In this document: piece by piece, positions 1-9,654 of the stretch
Layout of the letters: each line of letters begins with the position of its first letter
How positions within the stretch are numbered: position 1 is the stretch's first letter
Assembly (NCBI GenBank): GCA_025331125.1
Contig: JAOALB010000289.1
Coordinates: forward strand, 1-27,322
Length of the DNA: 27,322 nucleotides
From: Mycogone perniciosa
Taxonomy: Eukaryota; Ascomycota; Sordariomycetes; Hypocreales; Hypocreaceae
Direction of reading: 5' to 3'
Notes under the pieces: model-generated
What the model saw: the letters and a program-made list of their open reading frames with translations, nothing else
What the model was told of the DNA's origin: nothing
Database searches by the model: none
Program-made: the position numbers and the translations under genes

Positions 1-1503
1 GGTACGCTGGCGACAGGGGGGAAAGGAGGAGGAGGGGGAGGAGGAATGCTGGCAGCAGGGGCGGGAGGAACCGGCCGGGCACTGGGCGGCGGCAAAGGAG
101 GAGCAGACATAGCCGGTACTTTCGGAGGGAGAGGCGGGGGCAAAGCCGCATGTGAGTCGCTGCCACGGGGCGGCGGCGGAGGAGGAACAGGGCCACGGCT
201 CGGGGGTGGTGCCGGAGCTCGCTGGCCGGTAAAGGCCGGTGGAACATGGAACTTGTGATGCTGCTCCTCGGGGTCCAGGGGTGTTTTAGCGGGTCTTGGA
301 GGTGGCGGAGGCCCAGGAACAGATGGTGCAGAAGCAGGCGGCGCAGGTATAGGCCTCTTTCTCTCATGAACCTGATGCGCAAACTTGCCAGCGTCAGGCA
401 AGGGAGGCGGAGCATTGAACTTTGGCCGGGGCGGAGACGGCAGCCTGGGTGAGCTGGGCTCTGTCTCCAACTTGCCGCCAGATCGTCTGGGTGCTGGAGG
501 TGGTGGGGGCCCTACTTTCTTTGCTGAGGACACAGTGCTTCCGGCTGGGCTTCCCGTTGGAGGCGGAGGAGGAGGCGGCGCCCTGACATTTCTCGACTCG
601 AGGCCGTTGACCGGAGGTGTTGGTGGTGCCGGAGGTGCTGATGGTGCAGACAGCTTAGACGGCGCACCGGGGTTCATTTTTTCCTGCTCCTCGCGCAGGA
701 AATCGACAATAAATTCTTGATTCTCTCTGATAAAGTCATCTGTCAGTCCCTTGTCGGCCAGGTCCTGCCCAAAGTGCTCCCGCCATTGAGGATCAAATGC
801 TTCCAGCAGGGCAAACTCCGATGGCGTTTTGCTGCCATTCAGGCTCAACGAGGATCCAGAGAGGGCAGAGTGGGCAGAGAAGGCAGAGATGTTCGATGCT
901 GTGACGTCTGAGGGCGCTGGCGCAGACGAATGTCGCTGGAAGATGCCTGTGAACAAGCCGCTATGCTTTTGGGCGTGCTGGGCGGCTCCGCCGAATGGTG
1001 TTGATCTCGTGGCTCGGCTTGCGTTCTTCTCGCGCTCATCCATTTTCTTTTTGAACTGCCTCGCCTCCTTTTCATCGACAAAGCTCAGCCCAGCGAGGCA
1101 GCTCTCCAGCTCAAACGTGTGGAAGAAGGTTCGATCTTGGTTGTAGTTCCAGGACTCGAAGATTTCCTGGTCCCAGATAACCCCGCGGTTGGCGGGCTGA
1201 TGCATGGCAATAGTTGTTAATACGGGTTTCTCCATCCGGGTAAAAAAGAAAGAAAAAAGCGAGAGTCTAGGAGGAATAGAAGATCACTCATACCGAAATA
1301 TCCACCATCTTTAGCCAGTAGGTGTTGCCTACAAGGTCGTTGGCCAGGACGATGGCGCCCTGGATGCCGGTGTACAACCATTTCGACGGATTGGGGTACG
1401 CAACGTAGAGCCGGGCAACAGCCACTGCCTGGATCTTGTTCGACTGCTTGGGCACGTGCCGCTTCACCGTGTCCTTGTCGTTGTCGTCGAGAATGGAGGG
1501 CAT
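1..1503 (-). CDS. las17: Las17/WASP family actin nucleation-promoting factor (3' partial)
   Basis: Two exons are visible: 1503-1294 (70 codons) and 1196 to the left edge. They are joined by a 97-nt intron (GTATGAG...CATCAG) in phase 0. The start is the ATG at 1503, because the protein then begins MPSILDDNDKDTVKRHVPK, as fungal WASP homologues do; an in-frame ATG at 1581 only adds an unlikely leader. Residues 1 to about 115 form a WH1/EVH1 domain (ARLYVAYPN, NTYWLKMVDIS, then PANRGVIWDQEIF, and FELESCLAGLSFVDEKEA across the exons). A linker follows, then a long proline-rich tract with many PPPPP runs that would bind SH3 proteins and profilin. About 468 residues are present. The C-terminal WH2, central and acidic segments that bind G-actin and Arp2/3 would lie beyond position 1. 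The family activates Arp2/3 at cortical actin patches during endocytosis. Family identity is firm; the activity itself cannot be judged without the C-terminus. Confidence 0.93.
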
Positions 1504-1991
1504 GATAACGTTGCGGCAGTCGCCGGCTGATCGATCGGTCGAATGGGGGTCGTCAGTCGGTCTCGGCGGGTTTAAAAGCACCCTTGGAGGATGTTTGCGA
1601 CGTTTTGCAGGGCCAACAGACGACGAGGTGGAGGCAGCGAGCAGCCAGGCAAGCTACGGATTGTACGCGTGGAGGGGCACTTAAATTGACCCCTTCTCGC
1701 AGCGTCTCCTCTTTTCGTTTGCCCAGCTGGATTGGCGCCTTGTTCGATGGAGGCAGCCGTTGTGCTTCCGCCCGCCAGCAAATTCAGACGGGTGCGAGCA
1801 ATGGCCTAGACTGTGCGGATGCCAGATACGCTGATCGTGCCCGGTGAGTTCGAGTCGGGGGATGCGTTTCCAATGGCGGAGGCATGAAAAGAGTCGCAGC
1901 CCAGAGGAGTGAGGTGGTGAGATGATGAGGTTTGGGGCCGTACGAGGTACGGAGTACGGGACGTAAAGCGGTGGAATTATTGCAGCCCACC

Positions 1992-2024
1992 GACAGTGGA
2001 CAGACAGTGGACAGACAGTGAGAC
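1992..2024. repeat. 11-bp tandem repeat, three units
   Basis: GACAGTGGACA occurs twice exactly (1992-2002 and 2003-2013), followed by a degenerate third unit to 2024. It lies about 0.5 kb upstream of the las17 start codon. Confidence 0.85.
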
Positions 2025-2339
2025 ATCCTGTGCGGGCTCTCCTTAGCATTAGCCACATTATCCACTGTGAGCCTCCTATTGTCTGCACAGCCACGCCTGG
2101 AACCTGTCGTCATCACGCATTTGCGACAGATGTGTTTCTAGAACAGTCGATTGTAAAACATAAAATCTTTAGACAGCTTTTTGTTATTCATTGATGGGCA
2201 CGAGATATGGATGCGATTGGGGGGGCCTTCAATTCCTCCTGGTACTCCGTACAGCTCAAAACATTGCTCTTTAACACCTTGTGCTTGCCAGTTCGTATGG
2301 TGGCAGGGACCCTTCAACCCCCTATCCTTGTCCCCATCT

Positions 2340-2363
2340 CCATCCGTATCCCCATCCGTATCC
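2340..2363. repeat. 12-bp tandem repeat, two units
   Basis: CCATCCGTATCC is repeated exactly at 2340-2351 and 2352-2363 in a C/T-rich stretch just downstream of the 65-aa gene. A degenerate partial unit precedes it. Confidence 0.8.
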
Positions 2364-2412
2364 CTATTTATACTCATACATTCTTGAAGAACCGAGAAAC
2401 CGATGCAGGGGC

Positions 2413-2680
2413 TCATTTGTTCAGAGCCTCTTTCCTGGCTTGGCGCTCTTCCTTTGTGCCCTCGTGAGACGGCATCTCCTTGGTCACCGCTGGACCTGGC
2501 TGAGCCTGATGAGCAGCAAACTTGGGGTCAACGCGGGTGTCGTGGATGGGCTGAATGGAGAATTGTTTCTCGCCCTGTCTATGTCAATATGGTGTGTTTT
2601 CCGAGAAATTCATCCTCACACGAAGTGATAGTAAATAGACTCACCTCGTTCTTCTTCTGCTGATCCTTGTCAGAGTTCAT
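2413..2680 (-). CDS. Small hydrophilic protein, 65 aa, function unknown
   Basis: The start is the ATG at 2680. Exon 1 is 2680-2645 (12 codons, MNSDKDQQKKNE). A 70-nt intron follows (GTGAGT...GACATAGACAG, 2644-2575), then exon 2 at 2574-2413 ending in TGA. The CAG acceptor is preferred because using the TAG four bases earlier gives a frame that soon stops. The protein is charged, with no membrane segment or signal peptide. It contains FSIQPIHDTRVDPKFAAHQ and PGPAVTKEMP, and ends in a basic/acidic tail, GTKEERQARKEALNK. The clean donor, the in-frame join and the coherent composition support a real gene although it is short. It resembles small conserved fungal proteins of unknown role, but I cannot name a family. 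It is divergent from the XPF gene across 578 bp, so the two may share a promoter. Confidence 0.7.
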
Positions 2681-3258
2681 GATGACGGTGATATAATGTA
2701 TTGTCTATAGTGTGTTTGGTAATAATGAAGAGAAAAACATCAGTGCCTGAACGGAGGCTCTACTGCCATATTTGTAGTTCTCTTGGCCCTCACATGGCGC
2801 CGCATTTGGTGGCGGGACTGACGGGATGACGTCGTCATTGGTGTTGGTCATCTTGGTGTTTCTGATTTTTACATACCAGTACTCCGTAAGTTACCAGCAA
2901 AGGCGTAACAAGCTGTCGTGGACCACTACGTAAGTGCCACCACATATTCTCCTCAATATCCAGATCCGGCCAATGGTTATCTGGGCAATGGATCAAAGTT
3001 CCAGCCGTTTTTAAGATTTGTTGAATCGTAACTTGGCAGATTAATAAGATGTGCCCCAGCAGCCTGGAAGAGGCCATTCCTAGCCATCAATCACAGAGGC
3101 TCAATCTCAATGTACAGTTATGTACTCCGTACTCCGTACTTCGTACCCCCTTGTGTACTCGTAGGTACCGAGGGGCTCCAAACCAGCCCAGGACCGGGAT
3201 CCTCCAACTGTCACAGCTCCATTCAGACTACACGTCTTGACATCACCATCACGCACGC
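2681..3258. promoter_or_regulatory. Divergent promoter between the 65-aa gene and XPF/rad1
   Basis: A 578-bp spacer between two outward-facing start codons. It carries TACTCCGTA at 2880-2888 and a dense run at 3123-3145. Positions 2825-2833 include a CRE-like GATGACGTC. No gene is supported here. Promoter function is inferred from gene orientation. Confidence 0.6.
3123..3145. repeat. Overlapping TACTCCGTA/TACTCCGTA/TACTTCGTA cluster
   Basis: Three 9-mers overlap by two bases each: TACTCCGTA at 3123-3131 and 3130-3138, then TACTTCGTA at 3137-3145. The cluster ends 113 bp before the XPF start codon. It is the densest copy of the motif family in the window and lies where a fungal upstream activating site could lie; binding is inference. 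Confidence 0.8.
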
Positions 3259-6160
3259 ATGTCGACAAGCAATGCGCCGCAACCAGTGAAATTATCACTG
3301 CCTCTGGTTGGTCTTGGATCTGGCAGATACCTTCGAATACTCCCATAACTGATTGGCATCTCAGGAATACCAGCAGCAGCTGTTCCAGGAGCTCCGATCC
3401 GATGATGAAGTCGTGATCCTGGCCCGCGGGCTGGGCCTCATGCGCCTCGTCACAAACCTTCTCCATTCCTACGATGCCGCCGGAAACAACCTCATGGTAA
3501 TAGTCGGTGCTGACGAGCGGGAAAATTCCTGGATTGGAGAGGCCCTGGCTGAGCACGCCGCCATCAGCGCGTCGCCCAAGGCACGAGGATTAACGGTCGT
3601 GAACACCGATTCCCAGACCGTTGGCGCCAGGGAGAAGATGTACGCCAACGGAGGCATATTCAGTGTCACGTCTCGGATCCTCGTCGTCGATCTTCTCACG
3701 GGATTGCTGGACCCGGAGCTCATCACTGGCATAGTCGCCCTCCATGCCGATCGGGTTGTTGCCACCTCGCTCGAGGCCTTCATCCTCCGAGTGTACCGAC
3801 AGAAGAACAAAGTTGGCTTCTTGAAGGCCTTCTCGGATAATCCAGACCCGTTCACAACAGGGTTCTCCCCCTTGGCCACAATGATGAGGAATCTGTTCCT
3901 CAAAAAGGCATCCCTCTGGCCAAGATTCCATGTCGCAGTGGCACAGTCACTCGAGGGCAAGAAGAAGGCCGAGGTCATCGAGCTCGAAGTCCCCATGACC
4001 GACCCAATGAAAGACATTCAGAACGCCATCATGGAGTGTGTCGAGGTCAGTATCCACGAGCTCAAGAAGGGCAACACCGGCCTGGAAATGGATGATTGGA
4101 ACCTCGACAATGCGCTGCAACAGAACTTTGACGTCAAGATCCGCCGTCAACTAGATCCGAACTGGCATCGGGTCAGTTTCAAGACTCGACAAATTGTCAA
4201 CGATTTAACTGTCCTCCGGGGCCTGCTCAGCTCCATCTTGTCGTACGACGCTGTGTCATTTCTTCAACATCTCGACACCATCCACGCCGCGCACTCTCCT
4301 CCACCTGGATCCACGCGACAGACACAATCCCCATGGTTGTTTCTGGATGCTGCTCAGACAATATTCGACACGGCTCGAAGGCGAGTGTACTCCGCCAGTG
4401 TCAAGAATGTATGTCAGAGTGGCGATAACATCGACTCTCTCCGTCCGGTCCTCGAGGAACTACCGAAATGGGGCGTCTTGGCAGAGGTTCTGGAGGAGAT
4501 TGACCGTGACCTTTATTATGAACCAAAAGTCCGGGACGACTCGAATGGAGGCATTTTAATCATGTGCTTGAATACAGATACATGTCGGCAGCTACGAGAT
4601 TACCTCCAAACCATGCACGTCAAGCCCAAGGTGGACAAGCTTACACATGAAGATGATGCCTTTGAGAATGCCGATGCTCATAAACCTTCTGCAATTTTCA
4701 TGATGAGACGGAGACTCCGAAACTACTTGAAGTGGAAGAGACAATTTGCCCAAATCAGTGCAACCCTGTTCACCGAGAACCAAAAGGCTCTTAACAGCGC
4801 TACGGACTCGCGGCCAGGAGTCGGCGGCGGGCTAAGAGGAGGCAAGGCTTCGGCGAACAAACGACGAAGAGTTCGGGGCGGAGGCAACGTGGGTGCCGTA
4901 CCAACTTCAGGTCGCGCTGACAACGGCAGTATAGCACAATACTTTGAAAAGCCAGGGGAAGTTGCCGACCTAATGGCAGAAGTCCAAATCACAGAGGAGG
5001 AAATGCAGCAGAAGGACGAAATTGCCGCCGACCCTCTAGAAAACATGGAAGATTATTATCAGCTGTATGAGATGCAAGACTTGGTGGTAGTCCATGCATA
5101 TGACGGAGACCAAGACGAGCATGTGCTCGAAGAGGTCAAGCCGCGATACATCATCATGTATGAGCCTGATGCCTCCTTCATCCGCCGGGTGGAGGTTTAT
5201 CGCTCATCGCATAACGACAGAAATGTGAAGGTCTACTTTTTGTACTACGGCGGATCTGTGGAGGAGCAGAGGTACCTATCGTCAGTAAGACGGGAGAAGG
5301 ACGCATTCACCAAGCTCATCAAGGAACGAGCGAGCATGTCTATCGTCATGACGGTTGATTCCCATGGAATCGAAGATCCGCAAGAAGCGTTCTTGCGCAC
5401 CGTCAACACACGTATCGCGGGAGGTGGCAAGCTAGCAGCGACGGCTGAGCCACCACGAGTGGTTGTCGATGTTCGAGAATTCAGGTCATCACTGCCGTCC
5501 TTGCTACATGGCCGATCGATGGTGATTGTGCCATGCATGCTCACGGTCGGTGATTACATCTTGTCACCCAATATTTGCGTGGAACGCAAGTCAGTCAGCG
5601 ATCTCATTTCGTCCTTTAAAGATGGAAGGCTGTACAGCCAAGCCGAGACCATGTTCCAGCACTACAAAAATCCCATGCTACTCATCGAGTTTGACCAGAA
5701 CAAGTCCTTTACTCTTGAGCCCTTTGCCGATCTCTCAGGCAGTCTCAACAGTGTCGCCCCTACGAATGTCTCGTCTGATATTCAGTCCAAACTTGTCCTT
5801 CTAACCTTGGCGTTTCCCAAACTGCGCATCATATGGTCTTCTTCGCCGTACGAAACAGCCGAGATATTCGAGTCTCTCAAGACGCAAGAAGCAGAGCCTG
5901 ATCCGATTGCAGCGGTACAAGCAGGTCTTGACAAGGATACAAAGGTGGAGGATCAGGTGTTCAATCAGGAGCCGCAGGAGATGCTGGCCATTGTACCTGG
6001 TGTGACGCCACAGAATATCAAGAACATTGTGCTGGAGACGGAAAATCTGAGGGAGGTGGCCAACATGACGGAGCGAGAGTTGGAGCCGTTGGTGGGTAAG
6101 ACATCTGCCCGACAGATTCATGTGTTTTTTAACCGGAACATCATGGAGGAGGAAGATTAG
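3259..6160 (+). CDS. rad1: XPF/Rad1 DNA repair endonuclease catalytic subunit
   Basis: Two exons, 3259-3306 (16 codons) and 3365-6160, are joined by a 58-nt phase-0 intron (GTTGGT...CATCTCAG) and encode 947 aa. The first exon supplies the expected start: the junction reads VKLSLPL then EYQQQLFQEL, as in XPF proteins. Residues to about 600 form the degenerate, non-ATPase SF2 helicase-like region (ARGLGLMRLVTNLLHSYDAA). A basic KRRRVRGGG patch may be a nuclear signal. The ERCC4 nuclease domain starts near residue 712, with D718, GDY (D746) and VERKSVSD (E756, R757, K758, D762). Spacing of these acidic residues matches human XPF D687, D715, E725 and D731, so the active site looks intact. A C-terminal (HhH)2 domain (IVPGVTPQNIKNIV through LVGKTSARQIHVFF) should bind the ERCC1/Rad10 partner. 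The complex makes the 5' incision in nucleotide excision repair and acts in crosslink repair and single-strand annealing. Known equivalents are yeast RAD1, S. pombe rad16 and Neurospora mus-38. Confidence 0.97.
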
Positions 6161-6486
6161 GAACAACTTCAATGATACCCAGAAGGTCAAAGTCATCGGT
6201 CTAAGGATGAGTCGTGTGAAAAGATATTAAGAGGGCACGTCAGGCCTCTTGGTCTACCTATATATCCAAACCCAATAAAAGTACAGACAAAGGAAATGTC
6301 CGGTTTGAGAAAACCACTGCTCGCCTCGCGGGAATTTTCTGCCTCCCCTCCCTTTTCTTCCGGTCCATTACTGCGTATCGTTTTCGTCAATGGTCGTTGT
6401 CATCTCAGCATTACCACCCACCAAAAACTGCACAACCCCCCCCCCCCATCATCTATTTTTCGTCCTCTTTTTTTCAGCGCATTTTA
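6161..6486. other. Convergent 3' flanks of rad1 and the MGAVVSC gene
   Basis: A 326-bp spacer between two facing stop codons. It includes a 12-base C run at 6436-6447 and T-rich stretches near 6470. No gene is seen; probably 3' UTRs. Confidence 0.65.
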
Positions 6487-6754
6487 CTACACGCGTGATG
6501 TCCGCATGTGCCGCCGGGGACGACGTGAACGCCGACCAGCGTAGCCACAGGTCAGACAGGAGATGAGGATGCCGAAGAAGGATACGATGCCGTTGATGAT
6601 GGCGGTCAGCATGTTTCCGATGCCGCTGACGATGGCCATGATGATGCCTCCGATTGTGCGGAAGATGGCTTGGATCTGCCATGGTAGCGGTTAGAGGGGG
6701 TGTGTTTGAGAGATAGGGATGGTAATTGCTTACGCAGGATACGACGGCGCCCAT
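6487..6754 (-). CDS. Small membrane-prone protein with N-terminal MGAVVSC, 69 aa
   Basis: Exon 1 is 6754-6734 and encodes only MGAVVSC. A 58-nt intron (GTAAGC...CCATGGCAG, 6733-6676) is followed by exon 2, 6675-6487, ending in TAG. Total 69 aa. Gly2 with a small residue at position 6 suits N-myristoylation, and Cys7 beside it suits palmitoylation. Residues 8-50 are Ile/Ala/Gly-rich and hydrophobic (IQAIFRTIGGIIMAIVSGIG, then IINGIVSFFGILISCLTCG), able to form one or two membrane or amphipathic helices. The tail is strongly basic (RRSRRPRRHMRTSRV). I recognise this layout as a small protein widely predicted in filamentous fungi without assigned function. The seven-codon first exon makes it easy for gene finders to miss. 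It is convergent with rad1; two palindromic CRE sites lie upstream. The gene model is strong; membrane anchoring is inference. Confidence 0.85.
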
Positions 6755-6888
6755 GATGGTTGCTTTTTGTTTGTTGGTTTGAAGAAAACTGTGTTTCGTT
6801 TTGTGTGGTTTGATTCCAGCTTTCAAGTTGTGGACTGAAGTAGTAGAGATGGAGTGGAAAGTTTAGAGGAAAGGGTTAGGAATGATGA

Positions 6889-6901
6889 ATATATATATAT
6901 A
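6889..6901 (-). promoter_or_regulatory. TATA tract, candidate core promoter of the MGAVVSC gene
   Basis: An alternating AT run of about 13 bp lies about 140 bp upstream of the ATG at 6754 on the minus strand, a plausible distance for a fungal TATA element. No transcript start is known. Confidence 0.4.
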
Positions 6902-7170
6902 CCAAGTATATGGAAGTGATGTTACACCTGACGTGGCCATAATTGCCTTTTCTTGTTCCTGTTGTGCCTCATTGGCAAATACATACATACACTTACATAC
7001 ACTTACATACGGATATTGATGCATCCCTGACGCCCTGCAGCTCTTCACTGTCCTATCATCTTCCTCGCGCCTCATCGGCACAAACAGCGGAGTACCTTCT
7101 TCCGCCATGTACTCCGTACAGACAAACGCAATTATCATTGTCGCCAAAAAAAGGAACAGAATTGGTTTCT

Positions 7171-7178
7171 TGACGTCA
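7171..7178. promoter_or_regulatory. CRE palindrome TGACGTCA
   Basis: A perfect TGACGTCA inside the longer palindrome TTGACGTCAA, about 417 bp upstream of the MGAVVSC start. It matches the consensus of fungal ATF/CREB bZIP factors. Use in vivo is inference. Confidence 0.5.
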
Positions 7179-7541
7179 AGATGACCGTGTTTCAATTGAC
7201 TATGAGGTCACCGAGTCTCGATCTCGTGCGCTTCTTCCCAGAGAAAAGTTGAACCAGACAACCAGAACAAACAATGCGCCCCTTGTTAATGGCCATTTAC
7301 GGTAAAGCGCCCGTTGATGCGTTGTTGTCACAATGTGGGGATTGACGTATGTACATAATATGTGAATGGGGCGTTTTGAGAAATCTTGATTTCTGCACTT
7401 CTGCCGATCATTGCTCGATCCTTTCAAGTTATGAACTCCGTATACCGTCATACTTTATGTACTTCATACAGAACTAGAGTGCTATTCGCCTTGTTATCTA
7501 TCTGTAGTTCGCCTATTGAGAGAGAGATCCTGCAAGGCGTG

Positions 7542-7549
7542 TGACGTCA
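7542..7549. promoter_or_regulatory. CRE palindrome TGACGTCA (second copy)
   Basis: A second perfect TGACGTCA, about 790 bp upstream of the MGAVVSC start, with a related half-site (CTGACGTATCAG) at 7557-7568. Confidence 0.45.
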
Positions 7550-7956
7550 ACTCCACTGACGTATCAGAGGTTCTATCTTTCTGGGGGCCGATATGCTTGG
7601 CAGGGACAAGCAGCTGCAGTACATACAAACTGTATCTATGGGCTCTCTGCTATCAGGATTCTTTGGCTATCGGTGAAGTCTCCTTGTCGACGCATCTGTA
7701 GATAAAGACATACGGTGAGTCTCAACTGTATCACATATGACAGAATGTCCGCCAAGAGGGCAGAAATAGTACATTACACAATATATTGGGCATCATTCGT
7801 CGTCTTGATCGACAAGAGAGCTCTTGGGGGGGCGTTGCATATCTATCGTACAATGGGGTATTATACCAACCGGAGATGAGAATCTACAATGAATCAATCC
7901 TATGCCAACGCCATCTATATGCCATAACCCCCATTTATTTCTTTCATTCATTTCAT

Positions 7957-9654
7957 TCACCGAAAACGCCACCACCGCTTCTTCGTATTCATTGCTTTTA
8001 TCATGTGCGCCCGTCGGAGCATCTCCCTGTTCCTCGAGTCCAGGATGCCCAATGCCATGCCGTCGTCGCAGTAAGGCTGTCCGCGAGGTAAATGCGGTCG
8101 CTCGTCACTCATCATCTTGATGCGCTGGATTTTTCGCAGCTTCACCAGCCCGTACCAGCAGACCAGTAGGGAAAAGATGGTGGATGTTGCCGTGACAGCT
8201 CCGAAACCCCAATTCGTCTCCTCGATAAAGTTCTCCAGGTTGGCACCGTACAGACCAGCGATGAAGGTGCCCATGGCCAGCCCCAGTGTTCCGACGCTGA
8301 ACTTGAGTTCCAAAAGCATAAGAGCGTTGCGATTGGCGTCAAGAATTGCTCGCACGCTGGTATGATGTTAGCCAGAATAAAATAAAATAAAATAAAATGA
8401 CATGACTGAACTCACATATCCTCGGTGTTTCTAATGCCAGACACCAGGTTGCTGGCCTCTTGCACAATCTCATCCGTGAGTTTGTGGTACGATTCCAGCA
8501 GCATCTCCACCTCTGTATGGTCATCAGTGCCTCTGTATAAATCATGCACCTTCTCCGTCAAGTACATGGCCGCCAAGTCATCATCCGCTTCGAGCAGCTC
8601 CTCAATGGCGTCCCGCACCAACTTGGCCTTTTGCTCAAACGTGCTGACGCGCTTCGACAGAATGAGGAGTTGGCGCAGCTTCTGTCGGTCAATGTCGTCC
8701 TCAAGCTCGCTGAGGACATGCATGACAGGCTCCCGAACTGACTCGAAATCGGCCTCCAGCTCAGACGTCACCGACGTCAAGACTGCTTCAAGAGCGCGGA
8801 ATTCATACGGCAATCCCACAATCCCCGCCGGGGATTTTTGTTGTAGCTTACCTTGGAGGTCGTACATGAAGGCGGACTGGGGGTATGACGTCTTGGAGCC
8901 GTAGACGTCGAACAGCAGGACACGGTCGCGCTTAATCAGAACTTTCAGATGTAGAAGGTTAAGCAGGATCGCCGACGGACGGACGAGGATGTGAGGCAGG
9001 TTGGACGAATCGATTTTGCGCAAATCGCGAGGCAGCAAGCCGTACTGATTTCGTCACAGTTAGCTGCCAGCGGATTGGATATGTCACAGGCGCCTTTACC
9101 TTTGCGATGAGCTCTGTCTTTTTAAACTCGCCGTCCATCAATATGACTTTGCCGTTCTCGTCGACCTCAGTGCATCGCAGTCGCGGTTCCGAGGCAGCCT
9201 TGGCCGACAGGATCCGTCGATTGTTGAACATGGACGAGCCATGCTCGCCGTCGTCGCGGGATGGAAGATCATCGGGCTTCAGAGGTTTGGCTCCTTTGCG
9301 CGCCCCAATGCCCCATAGCCTTTCCTGCCACGAGGGAGACGTAGCAGTTCTAGTCGCTGAAGTACTGAACGCATTCTTGATGGTTCGCACACAGCTCTTC
9401 TTCGTCAGCCGCAATGGCTCCAGGTTGAGGAACGAAGCCTCAAGTTCCGTTACGCCCATCGACAGTGCTCGAGTGTCTCGTCGTCCCAGCGTGCCGGGAG
9501 GAGTCGTCGTCGCCCGAGCTCGACGACAGAAGGCCGCCGTTGCCGCTGGAGCATTTCCATGGCCATGGCTAAAGAAGGCGACTTCGGTCTGCGAGCGCAG
9601 GAATCGGAGGAGGCTTCGCGAGGGGACCGGAGGTCGCAATGCTGCGGTTTGCAT
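7957..9654 (-). CDS. mrs2: Mitochondrial Mrs2/Lpe10-type magnesium channel
   Basis: Three exons, 9654-9100, 9044-8416 and 8356-7957, are joined by 55-nt and 59-nt introns (GTAAAG...ATCAG; GTGAGT...ACCAG) and encode 527 aa. The N-terminus (MQTAALRPPVPSRSLLRFLR) is basic and Ser-rich with no acids, as in a mitochondrial presequence. The matrix domain is diagnostic: YGLLPRDLRKID, then VLLFDVYGSKTSYPQSAFMYDLQGK, then a long helical region with VSTFEQKAKLVRDAIEELLE. Two C-terminal transmembrane helices follow (TM1 about residues 414-431; TM2 GAVTATSTIFSLLVCWYGLV), then a basic tail. Mrs2 forms a homo-oligomeric channel bringing Mg2+ into the mitochondrial matrix. The CorA/Mrs2 signature YGMN at the TM1 end reads YGAN here (G432, A433, N434), while the flanking NLENFIEE is kept. 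Intron 2 carries an AAAAT-type repeat. Family identity is firm; Mrs2 and Lpe10 paralogues cannot be told apart. Confidence 0.95.
8376..8398. repeat. AATAA pentanucleotide repeat in mrs2 intron 2
   Basis: Four tandem AATAA-type units occupy most of the middle of the 59-nt second intron. On the coding strand this is a T-rich tract upstream of the acceptor. Confidence 0.8.

Larger units (their letters stand above)
1504..2412. other. Intergenic spacer between las17 and the 65-aa gene
   Basis: About 0.9 kb holding the promoter and leader of las17 (minus strand) and the 3' flank of the small gene at 2413. No supported gene is present; ORFs here overlap each other in several frames and have no family character. 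It holds TACGGAGTA at 1948-1956, an 11-bp tandem repeat at 1992-2024, TACTCCGTA at 2243-2251 and a 12-bp tandem repeat at 2340-2363. Confidence 0.7.
6755..7956. other. Spacer upstream of the MGAVVSC gene and downstream of mrs2
   Basis: About 1.2 kb with no supported gene. It contains a TATA tract at 6889-6901, short ACATACACTT-type repeats around 6981-7010, TACTCCGTA at 7110-7118 and two full CRE palindromes at 7171-7178 and 7542-7549. The right part is probably the mrs2 3' UTR. Only the MGAVVSC gene has its 5' end facing this spacer. Confidence 0.6.

Noticed and set aside
1840..1870. GAGTTCGAGTC resembling a tRNA T-loop
   Set aside because: The flanking bases do not form a five-pair stem and no anticodon or D-arm precedes it.
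3469..4017. Minus-strand ORFs inside rad1, up to 182 codons
   Set aside because: Antisense shadows of the XPF coding sequence; no independent family signal.
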